8,783 nucleotides of DNA from Candidatus Latescibacteria bacterium 4484_107 (GCA_002059205.1 MVCQ01000041.1:1-8783); one strand, 5' to 3'; shown: positions 1 through 6,245, counted from the stretch's first letter. Program-made: numbers and translations. The notes: generated by a model from the sequence alone, not told the origin.

Positions 1-1944
1 AGAACGCACCAATGCGAGCGTCCCGCTTCCGAAAAACACGATCCCATTTCCTCCGCAGCGCGAAAGCCAGGTATCCGCCAACTCCAATTTTCCATCCCAC
101 TCCTCCAGGCGGATGGCATCATAAACGCTCTCTTTGATCCCGACGTACTTCAGCGCAACGTTCGCGCGCCCATGCTTCCCGATTATTCCGTAAAGGGATC
201 CGACCAGCGTGACATCTTCCAGGTCCAGCTCGGCGGAATTTCCTTCCAATCGAATCCCAAACCACGGCGCCTCTTCTTTGGATGGCGCAAGAAGCACGCG
301 GGAAACAACCGCTTCCGTTCGAGCGCGCACCGTCCCCCGGACGATCAGCTCGATCCGGTCGGGATTCGCTCCGCTCCGGAGTTCGTCGGAGGGTTGAAAG
401 CGCACCTGGGTTCCCGGATCAAGCGCTAAGATCGCTCCTTCCTCCACGGTAATATCCCCGAAGACCCGAACGGTGTCCGACCAGACGGTGTATCCGACGA
501 TAGATCCCGTCCAGTGCTTCACCGCGAAATCGGCCACCATCGCCGCTCCCCGGGGACGGATGCGCGTGATCCCGATCCCCGTCCCCCGGGTCTGCCCGGT
601 CTCGCCGGGAAACTTGCTGTATCCGTTGCTGCTGGGATTGGTGCGGTACGAAAAAGCGGTGTACCGCACCCCGTCGAACACGTCGGTCGCGTCGCCCTCA
701 TTGCCCGCGTGACGGCTTTGGTACGCATCGCCGTGAGCCCAGAAGTCCATATTGTCCATCCCATAGTTCGAATCCGGGACAATTCCGGCGGGATACCCCT
801 TGTCGGAAAAAAGGCCGTCCGCACATTCCAGGTCCACCCGTTTGTGATGCTCGTTCCCGTTGTCTCCACTCTCGTCAATGTGCCAGATCAAAAGGCCGTC
901 GGCGGGCTGTTCGCGGTCGTAGGCCCGGCCGGAAGCCTTCCGGTGTTCGAGCAAAAAGTATTCTTCGCCGTCTATGGGCACTTTGTACACCTTACCCCCG
1001 GCGCCGATCTCCTCGATCTCCACGCCGAGGGTATCCCCGGAGATCTCGATCACCTCCACCCAGCCCAATTGCGCCAGGCTCCACGCGCAGAAGGGACTCA
1101 GGATGCCATCCCAGCCGAGCGATCCGCGTCCCATCAATCCCCACCGTCCGATCCCGGCGCCGTCGTCGGCGATGGACTGATCCGATGGGCTTAGAAAGGA
1201 GGTATCGTAGAGATCGGGCAATCCCAGGGCATGCCCGTATTCGTGCGCCATCACGCCCACCGTGTAATGGAAGTTTGTGGCCAGTTGGGTGGAGCCGTCC
1301 CAGATCCAGATGCTCCCAAACTTCCCTCCGGCATCGTTGGTCCGGAACGGTTCGGAAAGCCCCAGGGACACGATGCCCGTCGCCTTTTGGAGGATAAAGT
1401 GCTCCGGTATGCTCAGAAGATTGATAAAGACGAAATCCACGTACCCGTCGTCGTCTCCGGAGTTGGGAATGCCGTCGGGCCCATCGTTGTCGTACTGGCC
1501 GAAATCCAGGTCTTCGTCGGCTTTCCGGAGAATCTCTGAATTGAAGGGGCCAAACGCGCTCTCATACCCGGTCGCACTATACTCCGACGGCGGCTTCTCA
1601 GACGCATACATTTTCTCCGGACAGGTGCCTTTAATGGTCAGCGCGCCCCTCGACATCGTCCGGTAAAAATGGCTGAAACTGCCCTCCACCTCCGGATCAA
1701 AAAGAGTGCGGGCGTACTCGGGCGGACGAACCACGCCGGGGGCTTCGTCCTTGAATTTGGCAAAAAGGGCGACGACATGATGCGTTCCCTTCGTGGAAAG
1801 AGGAGAAGTTGACAGGATTTTCCCCGGGGGATGCGCATCGTCCGAGGCCCGGATACGGCTGGAAAATCCGAGCAACAAGAATGTGAGAAGGAAGAAGCAG
1901 AGTGATTTTTTACCACGCAGACACGGAGGCAGGAAGCATTTCAA
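1..1944 (-). CDS. Secreted M6-family metallopeptidase (immune inhibitor A-like), C-terminus off the window
   Basis: The reading frame is open without a stop from the left edge to beyond 1944. Numbering from a TTG at 1944-1942: residues 10-13 are RGKK, residues 14-27 form a hydrophobic signal-peptide core, and RIRAS at 30-34 is a plausible cleavage region. The zinc motif HEYGHALGLPD lies at 1213-1245 (His234, Glu235, His238, Asp244), which fits the M6 HExxHxxGxxD pattern. Other M6-like elements are FAKFKD near residue 62, a Asp/Gly-rich loop near 155-170, and LLIWHIDE followed by an LECADG segment. From about residue 488 the sequence turns into short beta-strand repeats like a right-handed beta-helix (RVFGDITVEEGAILALDPGT). 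Expected role: an exported zinc endopeptidase. No ATG or GTG in this frame precedes the signal peptide nearby, so the start is uncertain. A GTG at 1916 would give an ideal MVKKSLCFF signal peptide only if the A run at 1906-1911 had one more base. Confidence 0.85.
   Translation of the reverse strand, partial: MKCFLPPCLRGKKSLCFFLLTFLLLGFSSRIRASDDAHPPGKILSTSPLSTKGTHHVVALFAKFKDEAPGVVRPPEYARTLFDPEVEGSFSHFYRTMSRGALTIKGTCPEKMYASEKPPSEYSATGYESAFGPFNSEILRKADEDLDFGQYDNDGPDGIPNSGDDDGYVDFVFINLLSIPEHFILQKATGIVSLGLSEPFRTNDAGGKFGSIWIWDGSTQLATNFHYTVGVMAHEYGHALGLPDLYDTSFLSPSDQSIADDGAGIGRWGLMGRGSLGWDGILSPFCAWSLAQLGWVEVIEISGDTLGVEIEEIGAGGKVYKVPIDGEEYFLLEHRKASGRAYDREQPADGLLIWHIDESGDNGNEHHKRVDLECADGLFSDKGYPAGIVPDSNYGMDNMDFWAHGDAYQSRHAGNEGDATDVFDGVRYTAFSYRTNPSSNGYSKFPGETGQTRGTGIGITRIRPRGAAMVADFAVKHWTGSIVGYTVWSDTVRVFGDITVEEGAILALDPGTQVRFQPSDELRSGANPDRIELIVRGTVRARTEAVVSRVLLAPSKEEAPWFGIRLEGNSAELDLEDVTLVGSLYGIIGKHGRANVALKYVGIKESVYDAIRLEEWDGKLELADTWLSRCGGNGIVFFGSGTLALVRS
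1906..1936 (-). repeat. 9-mer phrase repeat (CTCTGCGGT family), copy 1
   Basis: Read on the minus strand it contains CCTCCGTGT and CTGCGTGGT followed by six A. This is the same phrase structure as the copies at 2001-2045 and 4655-4693. It overlaps the presumed start of the M6 peptidase gene and supplies the only nearby GTG, which is out of frame by one base. Confidence 0.6.
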
Positions 1945-2000
1945 AGATTGCCAGAATTGCCTAACGGGTTGAACGTTCTGAAATGGGTGCCATTCCCTGA

Positions 2001-2045
2001 TTTTCTTTGTGCCTCTGTGGCGATCTCTGTGGCGTTCTTTTTCAC
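2001..2045 (+). repeat. 9-mer phrase repeat, copy 2
   Basis: The plus strand reads CTTTGTG, CCTCTGTGGCG and then TCTCTGTGGCG, ending in a T-rich stretch. The periodic CTCTGYGG word matches the copy in front of the mttB-like gene. No gene start follows this copy on the plus strand. Confidence 0.5.
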
Positions 2046-2133
2046 TTTTTTTCTTCAATGGGGCGCCTCGCTCCTTGTCCGTCACCGGAAAACGCTTTCT
2101 CAAAGTCTTTCCGGAAACCTCGTTCTCGTTCGT

Positions 2134-2211
2134 GTCATTCTGAGCGAAGCGAAGAACCGCACCCTTCTAAAATTGAGATTCTTCACTGCGCTTCACTCCG
2201 TTCAGAATGAC
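2134..2211. repeat. Imperfect inverted repeat ending GTCATTCTGA / TCAGAATGAC
   Basis: The left end is GTCATTCTGAGCGAAGCGAA and the right end, read from the other strand, is GTCATTCTGAACGGAGTGAA. The outer 10 bp are exactly complementary and the interior pairs imperfectly, with an extra GTGAAGCGCA-like segment in the right arm. The whole 78-bp unit could fold as one long hairpin. It resembles dispersed non-coding repeats of the 'gtcattctgagcgaagcgaag' type that I recall from several bacterial groups; this is memory and has not been searched. It is too short to encode a transposase. Confidence 0.7.
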
Positions 2212-2269
2212 AATAGGTGCGCCGAAATTCGGTTTTAAGACTGGCACTTCGCGCAGGATCCTGACCATG

Positions 2270-2297
2270 AAAAAAAGCCGTTTCGAAAAACGGCTTT
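2270..2297 (-). terminator. Intrinsic terminator of tRNA-Gly
   Basis: Ten-base-pair perfect stem AAAGCCGTTT (2274-2283) with AAACGGCTTT (2288-2297) and a 4-nt loop. On the minus strand the stem runs into seven T (complement of 2270-2276). It begins 13 bases past the tRNA 3' CCA, so it should end a single-gene tRNA transcript before the M6 gene. Confidence 0.85.
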
Positions 2298-2309
2298 CCC
2301 TCCGCATTA

Positions 2310-2384
2310 TGGAGCGGGAGACGGGGATCGAACCCGCGACATCAAGCTTGGGAAGCTTGCGTTCCACCACTGAACTACTCCCGC
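2310..2384 (-). tRNA. tRNA-Gly (anticodon CCC)
   Basis: The minus strand folds as a standard cloverleaf. The acceptor stem is GCGGGAG with CTCCCGC, and the D arm has GTTC/GAAC. The anticodon stem is CAAGC/GCTTG around the loop TTCCCAA, giving anticodon CCC (reads GGG). The T arm is GCGGG/CCCGT with loop TTCGATC and one G-U pair. Discriminator T and the 3' CCA are encoded (75 nt with CCA). It has its own promoter at 2431-2459 and its own terminator at 2270-2297, so it is probably monocistronic. Confidence 0.96.
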
Positions 2385-2430
2385 ATAAACAAATACTGTT
2401 TTCCTCCGCGAACCACCAGAGGGAGTCACT

Positions 2431-2459
2431 AATATAATCATAGAAGCCAACCCTGTCAA
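2431..2459 (-). promoter_or_regulatory. Sigma-70 promoter of tRNA-Gly
   Basis: On the minus strand a perfect -35 TTGACA (2459-2454) is followed by a 17-base spacer and a -10 TATATT (2436-2431). Transcription would begin near 2424, leaving a leader of about 40 nt before the tRNA 5' end at 2384. The near-consensus strength fits a stable-RNA gene. Confidence 0.85.
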
Positions 2460-2505
2460 GAAAAAAAACCGCCGTGGGGCGTTTCTTTTGGCCCCGATCT
2501 TCGAC

Positions 2506-2534
2506 TTGACAACGAGACGAAGAAACCGTATATT
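2506..2534 (+). promoter_or_regulatory. Sigma-70 promoter of uvrC
   Basis: Perfect -35 TTGACA (2506-2511), 17-base spacer, -10 TATATT (2529-2534): the same boxes and spacing as the divergent tRNA promoter. The predicted start near 2541 falls inside the heptamer array that begins at 2537. I see no LexA-box-like palindrome; the only dyad between the two promoters is GGGGC (2476-2480) with GCCCC (2491-2495). Confidence 0.8.
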
Positions 2535-2536
2535 TT

Positions 2537-2606
2537 ACGCATCACGCATCACGCATCACGCTTCACGTTTTACGTTTTACGCATCACGCTTCACGTTTCA
2601 CGCATC
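2537..2606 (+). repeat. Heptamer tandem array A (10 units, 70 bp)
   Basis: Ten uninterrupted 7-bp units. In order they are ACGCATC three times, ACGCTTC, ACGTTTT twice, ACGCATC, ACGCTTC, ACGTTTC and ACGCATC. The array starts two bases after the uvrC -10 box and would make up most of the first 65 nt of the uvrC leader. It is related to the GAAACGT arrays downstream, in inverted orientation. Confidence 0.92.
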
Positions 2607-2663
2607 CCTCTTTTCACCCTTCTCCCCTCACATTCACAGAAAACGCCCACGGACAGCACCCCC
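2607..2663 (+). promoter_or_regulatory. Rest of the uvrC leader, weak ribosome binding site
   Basis: A pyrimidine-rich leader (CCTCTTTTCACCC and onward) leads to the uvrC ATG. The only purine core is GGA at 2651-2653, 10 bases before the ATG, so the Shine-Dalgarno is weak compared with the mttB-like gene. Translation may rely on an unstructured leader or be deliberately low. Confidence 0.4.
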
Positions 2664-4502
2664 ATGAAAAATCAGGAACTGACCCTCAAATTAGAGACAC
2701 TCCCCCCAAAGCCCGGCGTGTATCTGATGAAAAACGAACAAGGCGTCATCCTCTACGTGGGGAAGGCGAAGGTGCTTCGGAATCGGGTGCGCTCGTATTT
2801 CCAAGAAGCGGGCCACGACGGGCAGCCGAAGTTGCAGGCCCTCGTGAACAAAATCGCCACCTTCGACATCATCGTGACGGATACGGAGCGGGAAGCGCTG
2901 GTGCTGGAGGCGCACCTGATCAAGAAACATAAACCCCGCTACAACATCAACCTCAAGGACGACAAAAAATATCCCTTCCTCAAAATTACCAGCGAACCCT
3001 ATCCCCGCCTGACCGTAGTCCGAACCGTAGCGCGGGACGGGGCCAAATACTTTGGGCCTTATACGAACGTGCGGGCGATGCGCAACACCGTAGAGACCGT
3101 GCGGCGTCTCTTCCCGGTGCGCGACTGCACGTATAAGCTGCCCGACCGAAAACCGCCCCGCGTGTGTCTGAGCTATCACATCAAACGCTGCCAGGGGCCG
3201 TGCCAGAACTTAGTGAGCCAGGAAGACTACGCCCGGATGATCCGGCAGGTAATCCTGTTTCTCTCCGGCCGGAGCGATGCCTTGAAAACCGTGCTCCGGG
3301 AGAAGATGGAAGAAGCCGCCCGATCCCAAAAATTCGAGCGGGCCGCGGAAATTCGGGATCGCCTTCGGGATATAGAGCGCACCACCGCGCGGCAGCGGGT
3401 GGCCTCGACACAACTGGAGGATTGGGACGTTTTGGCCATGGCGCGGGAGGACGACGAGGCGTGCGGGGTGATTATGGAGATTCGGGAGGGCAAGCTTTTG
3501 GACAAAAAAACTTACGTGCTCGGCGGCGCGATGGAAGCGTCTCCGGAGGAAATCGTGTCCGCGTTCCTGAAACAATTCTACGTGGATGCGGTGGCGATTC
3601 CGGGAGAAATTCATCTGCCCTGCACGATCCCGGACGAGGAGATGATAACGGATTGGCTGTCGGAGGCGCGAGGCGGCAAGGTGACGCTGAAGACGCCTCA
3701 GCGGGGGGACAAGGCTAAACTGATGGAGATGGCCCGAACGAACGCGGAGGTGATGCTGGCGGAGCGCCGGTTCAAGCGGGAGAAACTCAAAGATCGCATG
3801 CCCCACAGCGTGATGGCGCTTCAGCGGGATCTGCGGTTGACCAGGCCGCCCCGGCGGATCGAGGCGGTGGATATCTCGAATATCCAGGGCGCGGACGCGG
3901 TGGGGTCGCTGGTGTGCTTTGTGGACGGACGCGCGAAAAAGTCGGAATACCGGAGGTTCAAAATCCGAAGTGTGGCGGGGGTGGACGATTATGCGATGAT
4001 GCGGGAGGTGGTCACGCGGCGGTTTGCGCGACTTCAAAAAGAGGGCAACGGCTTCCCCGATTTACTGCTGGTGGACGGTGGCAAGGGACAACTTTCCAGC
4101 GCGGTGGAAGCGCTTGAAAAATTGGGCATCCAAAACCAGCCCGTCATCGGCCTGGCCAAACGGTTGGAGGAGGTCTTCGTACCGGGGATTTCGGAGGCGC
4201 AGACGATCCCGAAAGTTTCCTCCGCGCTGAAGCTTTTGCAGCAGATCCGCGACGAAGCGCACCGGTTTGCGATCGCCTATCATCGGAAATTGAGAGGGAA
4301 TCGCACGATCGCATCCGAGTTGGACCGCATCCCCGGAATCGGCAAGACCCGGAAGATCGCGCTGTTGAAACATTTCGGATCGGTAAAGCGAATCGCCCGG
4401 GCGGAAGTGGAACAGATCGCCCAAGTGAGCCGAATCGGGGAAAAGCTGGCGAAGGAGATTAAAGAGCGAGTGAGTAATGAAAACGTAAAACGTGAAACGT
4501 GA
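2664..4502 (+). CDS. uvrC: UvrABC excinuclease subunit C
   Basis: The protein makes both incisions around a DNA lesion in nucleotide excision repair, acting with UvrA and UvrB in the cytoplasm. It is full length for the family at 612 residues. A GIY-YIG nuclease domain lies at about 15-95 (GVYLM 18-22, YVGKAK 31-36, arginines near 39-42, Glu82 in the EREALVLE segment). Four cysteines (155, 168, 176, 180) match the UvrC iron-sulfur cluster pattern. A UVR (UvrB-binding) motif lies at about 203-238. The RNase H-like endonuclease half has Asp403 (DISN), Asp471 (VDGGKGQ) and His533 (DEAHRFA), and tandem helix-hairpin-helix motifs lie at about 550-602 (IPGIGKTRKIALL, ISRIGEKLAKEI-like). The ATG precedes the GIY domain at normal distance. 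It has its own promoter at 2506-2534; uvrA and uvrB are not in the window. The last residues (NVKRET) and the TGA stop are encoded by GAAACGT-type heptamers rather than conserved uvrC sequence. Confidence 0.98.
   Translation: MKNQELTLKLETLPPKPGVYLMKNEQGVILYVGKAKVLRNRVRSYFQEAGHDGQPKLQALVNKIATFDIIVTDTEREALVLEAHLIKKHKPRYNINLKDDKKYPFLKITSEPYPRLTVVRTVARDGAKYFGPYTNVRAMRNTVETVRRLFPVRDCTYKLPDRKPPRVCLSYHIKRCQGPCQNLVSQEDYARMIRQVILFLSGRSDALKTVLREKMEEAARSQKFERAAEIRDRLRDIERTTARQRVASTQLEDWDVLAMAREDDEACGVIMEIREGKLLDKKTYVLGGAMEASPEEIVSAFLKQFYVDAVAIPGEIHLPCTIPDEEMITDWLSEARGGKVTLKTPQRGDKAKLMEMARTNAEVMLAERRFKREKLKDRMPHSVMALQRDLRLTRPPRRIEAVDISNIQGADAVGSLVCFVDGRAKKSEYRRFKIRSVAGVDDYAMMREVVTRRFARLQKEGNGFPDLLLVDGGKGQLSSAVEALEKLGIQNQPVIGLAKRLEEVFVPGISEAQTIPKVSSALKLLQQIRDEAHRFAIAYHRKLRGNRTIASELDRIPGIGKTRKIALLKHFGSVKRIARAEVEQIAQVSRIGEKLAKEIKERVSNENVKRET
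4480..4502 (+). repeat. Heptamer array B overlapping the uvrC stop codon
   Basis: Units AAAACGT (4480), AAAACGT (4487) and GAAACGT (4494), then GA. The uvrC stop TGA (4500-4502) spans the junction of two units. The 22 bases 4488-4509 are identical, on the opposite strand, to 6340-6361 at the end of the propeller gene. Confidence 0.85.
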
Positions 4503-4541
4503 AGGGAGGAAGGGAAAAGCGCCTGCTTGTTTGAAGCCCCT

Positions 4542-4620
4542 CTAAACCGCTAAAGCGGTAACTCCGGTAGAAAGACGGCTACTTTTGGCGAAAGGCGGAG
4601 TTACCGCTTCAGCGGTTTAG
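4542..4620. repeat. Inverted repeat with 25-bp arms (possible MITE/REP-like element)
   Basis: The left arm 4542-4566 and right arm 4596-4620 are reverse complements with a single mismatch (they begin CTAAACCGCTAAAGCGG and end CCGCTTCAGCGGTTTAG). Each arm contains its own dyad (CCGC-TAAA-GCGG; CCGC-TTCA-GCGG), and the 29-bp centre holds a GTAG...CTAC mini-hairpin. The unit could fold as one long hairpin or as a branched cruciform. It lies in the 205-bp gap after uvrC. It lacks a T-tract, so it is not a classic intrinsic terminator, but it may act as a transcript 3'-end stabiliser. Confidence 0.85.
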
Positions 4621-4654
4621 TGTTCTGCGAAAGCAACCTCATTGCTCACTGAAG

Positions 4655-4693
4655 TTCTCCGCGTCCTTTGCGGTCTCTGCGGTGACAAAAAAA
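4655..4693 (+). repeat. 9-mer phrase repeat, copy 3 (three tandem 9-mers)
   Basis: Tandem 9-mers CTCCGCGTC (4657), CTTTGCGGT (4666) and CTCTGCGGT (4675), then GAC and an A-run. The A-run leads straight into the Shine-Dalgarno of the mttB-like gene, so the repeat sits at the edge of the translation initiation region. An open frame from TTG at 4642 runs through it into the gene but has no family homology. Confidence 0.7.
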
Positions 4694-4701
4694 GGAAGGA
4701 G
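4693..4701 (+). promoter_or_regulatory. Ribosome binding site of the mttB-like gene
   Basis: AGGAAGGAG lies 6 bases before the ATG at 4708, an ideal Shine-Dalgarno. It decides the start against the in-frame TTG at 4642, which lies upstream of the phrase repeat. Confidence 0.85.
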
Positions 4702-4707
4702 CACACG

Positions 4708-6114
4708 ATGTTTTTTTTAGATGATGCGGCAAAACAGCACATTCATCAGGGAAGTCTAAAAATTCTGTCCGACCTTGGCGTACGCGTGGAGCACGAGGAG
4801 ACCCTGGACCGGCTGGAATCGCGCGGGGCAAAAATTGATCGCACCGCGAAGGTCGCCCATCTTCCCGAAGCGCTCGTTGAATGGGCGTTGGAGACAACGC
4901 CTTCCGCCATCGCGCTCTCGGATCGGAGAGGAGGGCGATTCGACCTGCATCCGGGCAGCGGCTCGATGTACTGGACTGGCAATGCCCTGTACATGGTGGA
5001 GGGAAACCAACGGGTGGGCCTTGATTCGGAGCGCTTCATACAAATGGCGCGGCTGGTGGATGCCCTGGACCAGCCGGATGCCATGGTGGGAACCAGCCTG
5101 TGCGACGTGCCTCCGACGTATCGGGACTTCGTGGGGTTCCGTCTGATCGCGGAAAATACGACGAGGCATATCCGACCGGTCATCTTTTCCGCCGACGGGG
5201 CCAGGGCGATCATGGAGATGGCCGAAGTGCTGTTAGACGGAGCGGACATGGCCGAACATCCTCTTTTCAGTCTCGGATACAGCAACGTCAGTCCCCTCCG
5301 CTGGAGCAAAACGGCGATGGCCTTGATGGCGTGCACTTCGGGAAGAAAAATCCCCATGATGCTCAACGCGGAGCCGATGGCCGGCGGCACCTCCCCGGTC
5401 ACTATCGCCGGCTCGATTCAGTCGGCCAACGCGGAGATCCTCAGCGGCCTCGTGATCGCGCAACTGTTGGAGGAAGCGCGTCCGTGCATCTATAACATGG
5501 GATTTGCGCACGTTCTGGACATGCGCACCACCGTGGCCCTGACCGGTTCCCCGGAACCCTGTCTCTTCGCGGCCAGCGGCGCGGAGATGGCGGCGCACTA
5601 CGATCTCCCCTGCGCCTCCTGGGTGAGCACGGACGCGATGGTCATAGACTCCCAGTGCGCGTACGAAAAGATGATGGGCTTTCTCACGCATACCGCCGCC
5701 GGGGTCAATGCGATCTGGGGCATCGGCCAGATGGAGGCGCAGCTTTCGCTCTCCCTGACCCAGGCCGTCCTCGACGACGAGATGCTCACGATGATCCAGC
5801 ATTTTCTCCGGGGATTCAAGACCGACGCGGAGCATCTCGCGTTGGACGTGATCCGGGAGGTCGGATTCAGCGGGGATTTTCTGAGCCACGATCACACCCT
5901 GGATCACTATCGGGAGGAGTTGAGCACGAGCGACCTGGCCAACCGGAACCGGCGCGGATCGTGGGAGCAGGAAGGCGGGAGGACGATTGAGCAGCGCGCG
6001 GAGGAAAAAGTGAAAAAACTGCTGGCCGTGGAAAAAGAATGCGTCTCCGAAGAGCAGAAGAAGGAATTGCGGAGGATCGAAAAACGATGGCGCGAGCAGC
6101 TTGGTGCGTCCTGA
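4708..6114 (+). CDS. Trimethylamine methyltransferase (MttB) superfamily protein, non-pyrrolysine type
   Basis: Family members move a methyl group from a quaternary or tertiary amine to a cobalamin-bound corrinoid protein; the substrate here cannot be read from sequence. The protein has 468 residues, close to the family length. It carries MttB-like landmarks: an N-terminal helical region (AAKQHIHQGSLKILSDLGV), AEPMAGGTSPVTIAGS at 221-236 followed by ANAEILSGLV, TGSPEP at 279-284, and the segment IDSQCAYEK at 313-321. The C-terminal tail is lysine/glutamate-rich and helical (about 426-465). True MttB reads an internal UAG as pyrrolysine in the region before the last of those motifs. No in-frame TAG occurs here, so it resembles non-Pyl members such as glycine betaine methyltransferase MtgB. 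The ATG has an ideal Shine-Dalgarno. No corrinoid protein, activator or transporter is adjacent. It lies 205 bp after uvrC without a clear promoter of its own, and ends 140 bp before a strong terminator. Confidence 0.92.
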   Translation: MFFLDDAAKQHIHQGSLKILSDLGVRVEHEETLDRLESRGAKIDRTAKVAHLPEALVEWALETTPSAIALSDRRGGRFDLHPGSGSMYWTGNALYMVEGNQRVGLDSERFIQMARLVDALDQPDAMVGTSLCDVPPTYRDFVGFRLIAENTTRHIRPVIFSADGARAIMEMAEVLLDGADMAEHPLFSLGYSNVSPLRWSKTAMALMACTSGRKIPMMLNAEPMAGGTSPVTIAGSIQSANAEILSGLVIAQLLEEARPCIYNMGFAHVLDMRTTVALTGSPEPCLFAASGAEMAAHYDLPCASWVSTDAMVIDSQCAYEKMMGFLTHTAAGVNAIWGIGQMEAQLSLSLTQAVLDDEMLTMIQHFLRGFKTDAEHLALDVIREVGFSGDFLSHDHTLDHYREELSTSDLANRNRRGSWEQEGGRTIEQRAEEKVKKLLAVEKECVSEEQKKELRRIEKRWREQLGAS

Positions 6115-6123
6115 GTCCGATCT

Positions 6124-6186
6124 GAAACGTGAAACGTAAAACGTGAAATGTGAAATGTGAAATGTGAAACGTGAAACGTGAAACGT
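6124..6186 (+). repeat. Heptamer tandem array C (9 units, 63 bp)
   Basis: Nine exact-length 7-bp units: GAAACGT twice, AAAACGT, GAAATGT three times, GAAACGT three times. It begins nine bases after the stop codon of the mttB-like gene and lies before its terminator, so it would be transcribed in the 3' UTR. The three consecutive GAAATGT units suggest local unit duplication. Confidence 0.92.
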
Positions 6187-6226
6187 GAGAAGCAGATCGT
6201 GCGTATCCTTCCCGATGCTCCAAAAT

Positions 6227-6245
6227 GACGTGAAACGTGAAGCGT
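6227..6245 (+). repeat. Heptamer array D (two full units plus a partial)
   Basis: GACGT, GAAACGT (6232) and GAAGCGT (6239), separated from array C by about 40 bp of unrelated sequence and immediately before the terminator. Bases 6228-6242 are exactly complementary to 6345-6359 on the far side of the terminator. Confidence 0.75.

Larger units (their letters stand above)
1945..2269. other. Gene-free spacer between M6 peptidase and tRNA-Gly
   Basis: No convincing coding region is present. The stretch holds a plus-strand phrase repeat (2001-2045) and an imperfect inverted repeat (2134-2211). I see no clear sigma-70 promoter for the M6 gene on the minus strand here. Short ORFs in both directions have no recognisable protein character and run across the repeats. 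Confidence 0.6.

Noticed and set aside
514..1194. 226-residue plus-strand open frame
   Set aside because: It is antisense to the M6 peptidase, whose frame shows the zinc motif and is continuous; the plus-strand translation has no recognisable family character.
1638..1916. Minus-strand frame starting at GTG 1916 (MVKNHS...)
   Set aside because: Off by one base from the peptidase frame; beyond the first residues it shows no signal peptide or domain. Kept only as a clue to the start problem.
2310..2384. tRNA as an integration site (attachment site of a mobile element)
   Set aside because: No duplicated tRNA 3' end, integrase or mobile-element gene is visible in the window.
2167..2437. Short open frames across the tRNA region on both strands
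   Set aside because: They read through the tRNA-Gly gene and its terminator and have no protein character.
2537..2606. CRISPR array
   Set aside because: Units are 7 bp, contiguous and without spacers; no cas genes are present.
3210..4037. 275-residue minus-strand open frame
   Set aside because: Antisense to uvrC, with a histidine/arginine/proline-rich composition typical of a shadow frame.
4642..4707. TTG start extending the mttB-like gene by 22 residues
   Set aside because: The extension translates the phrase repeat; the ATG at 4708 has an ideal Shine-Dalgarno and fits the family N-terminus.
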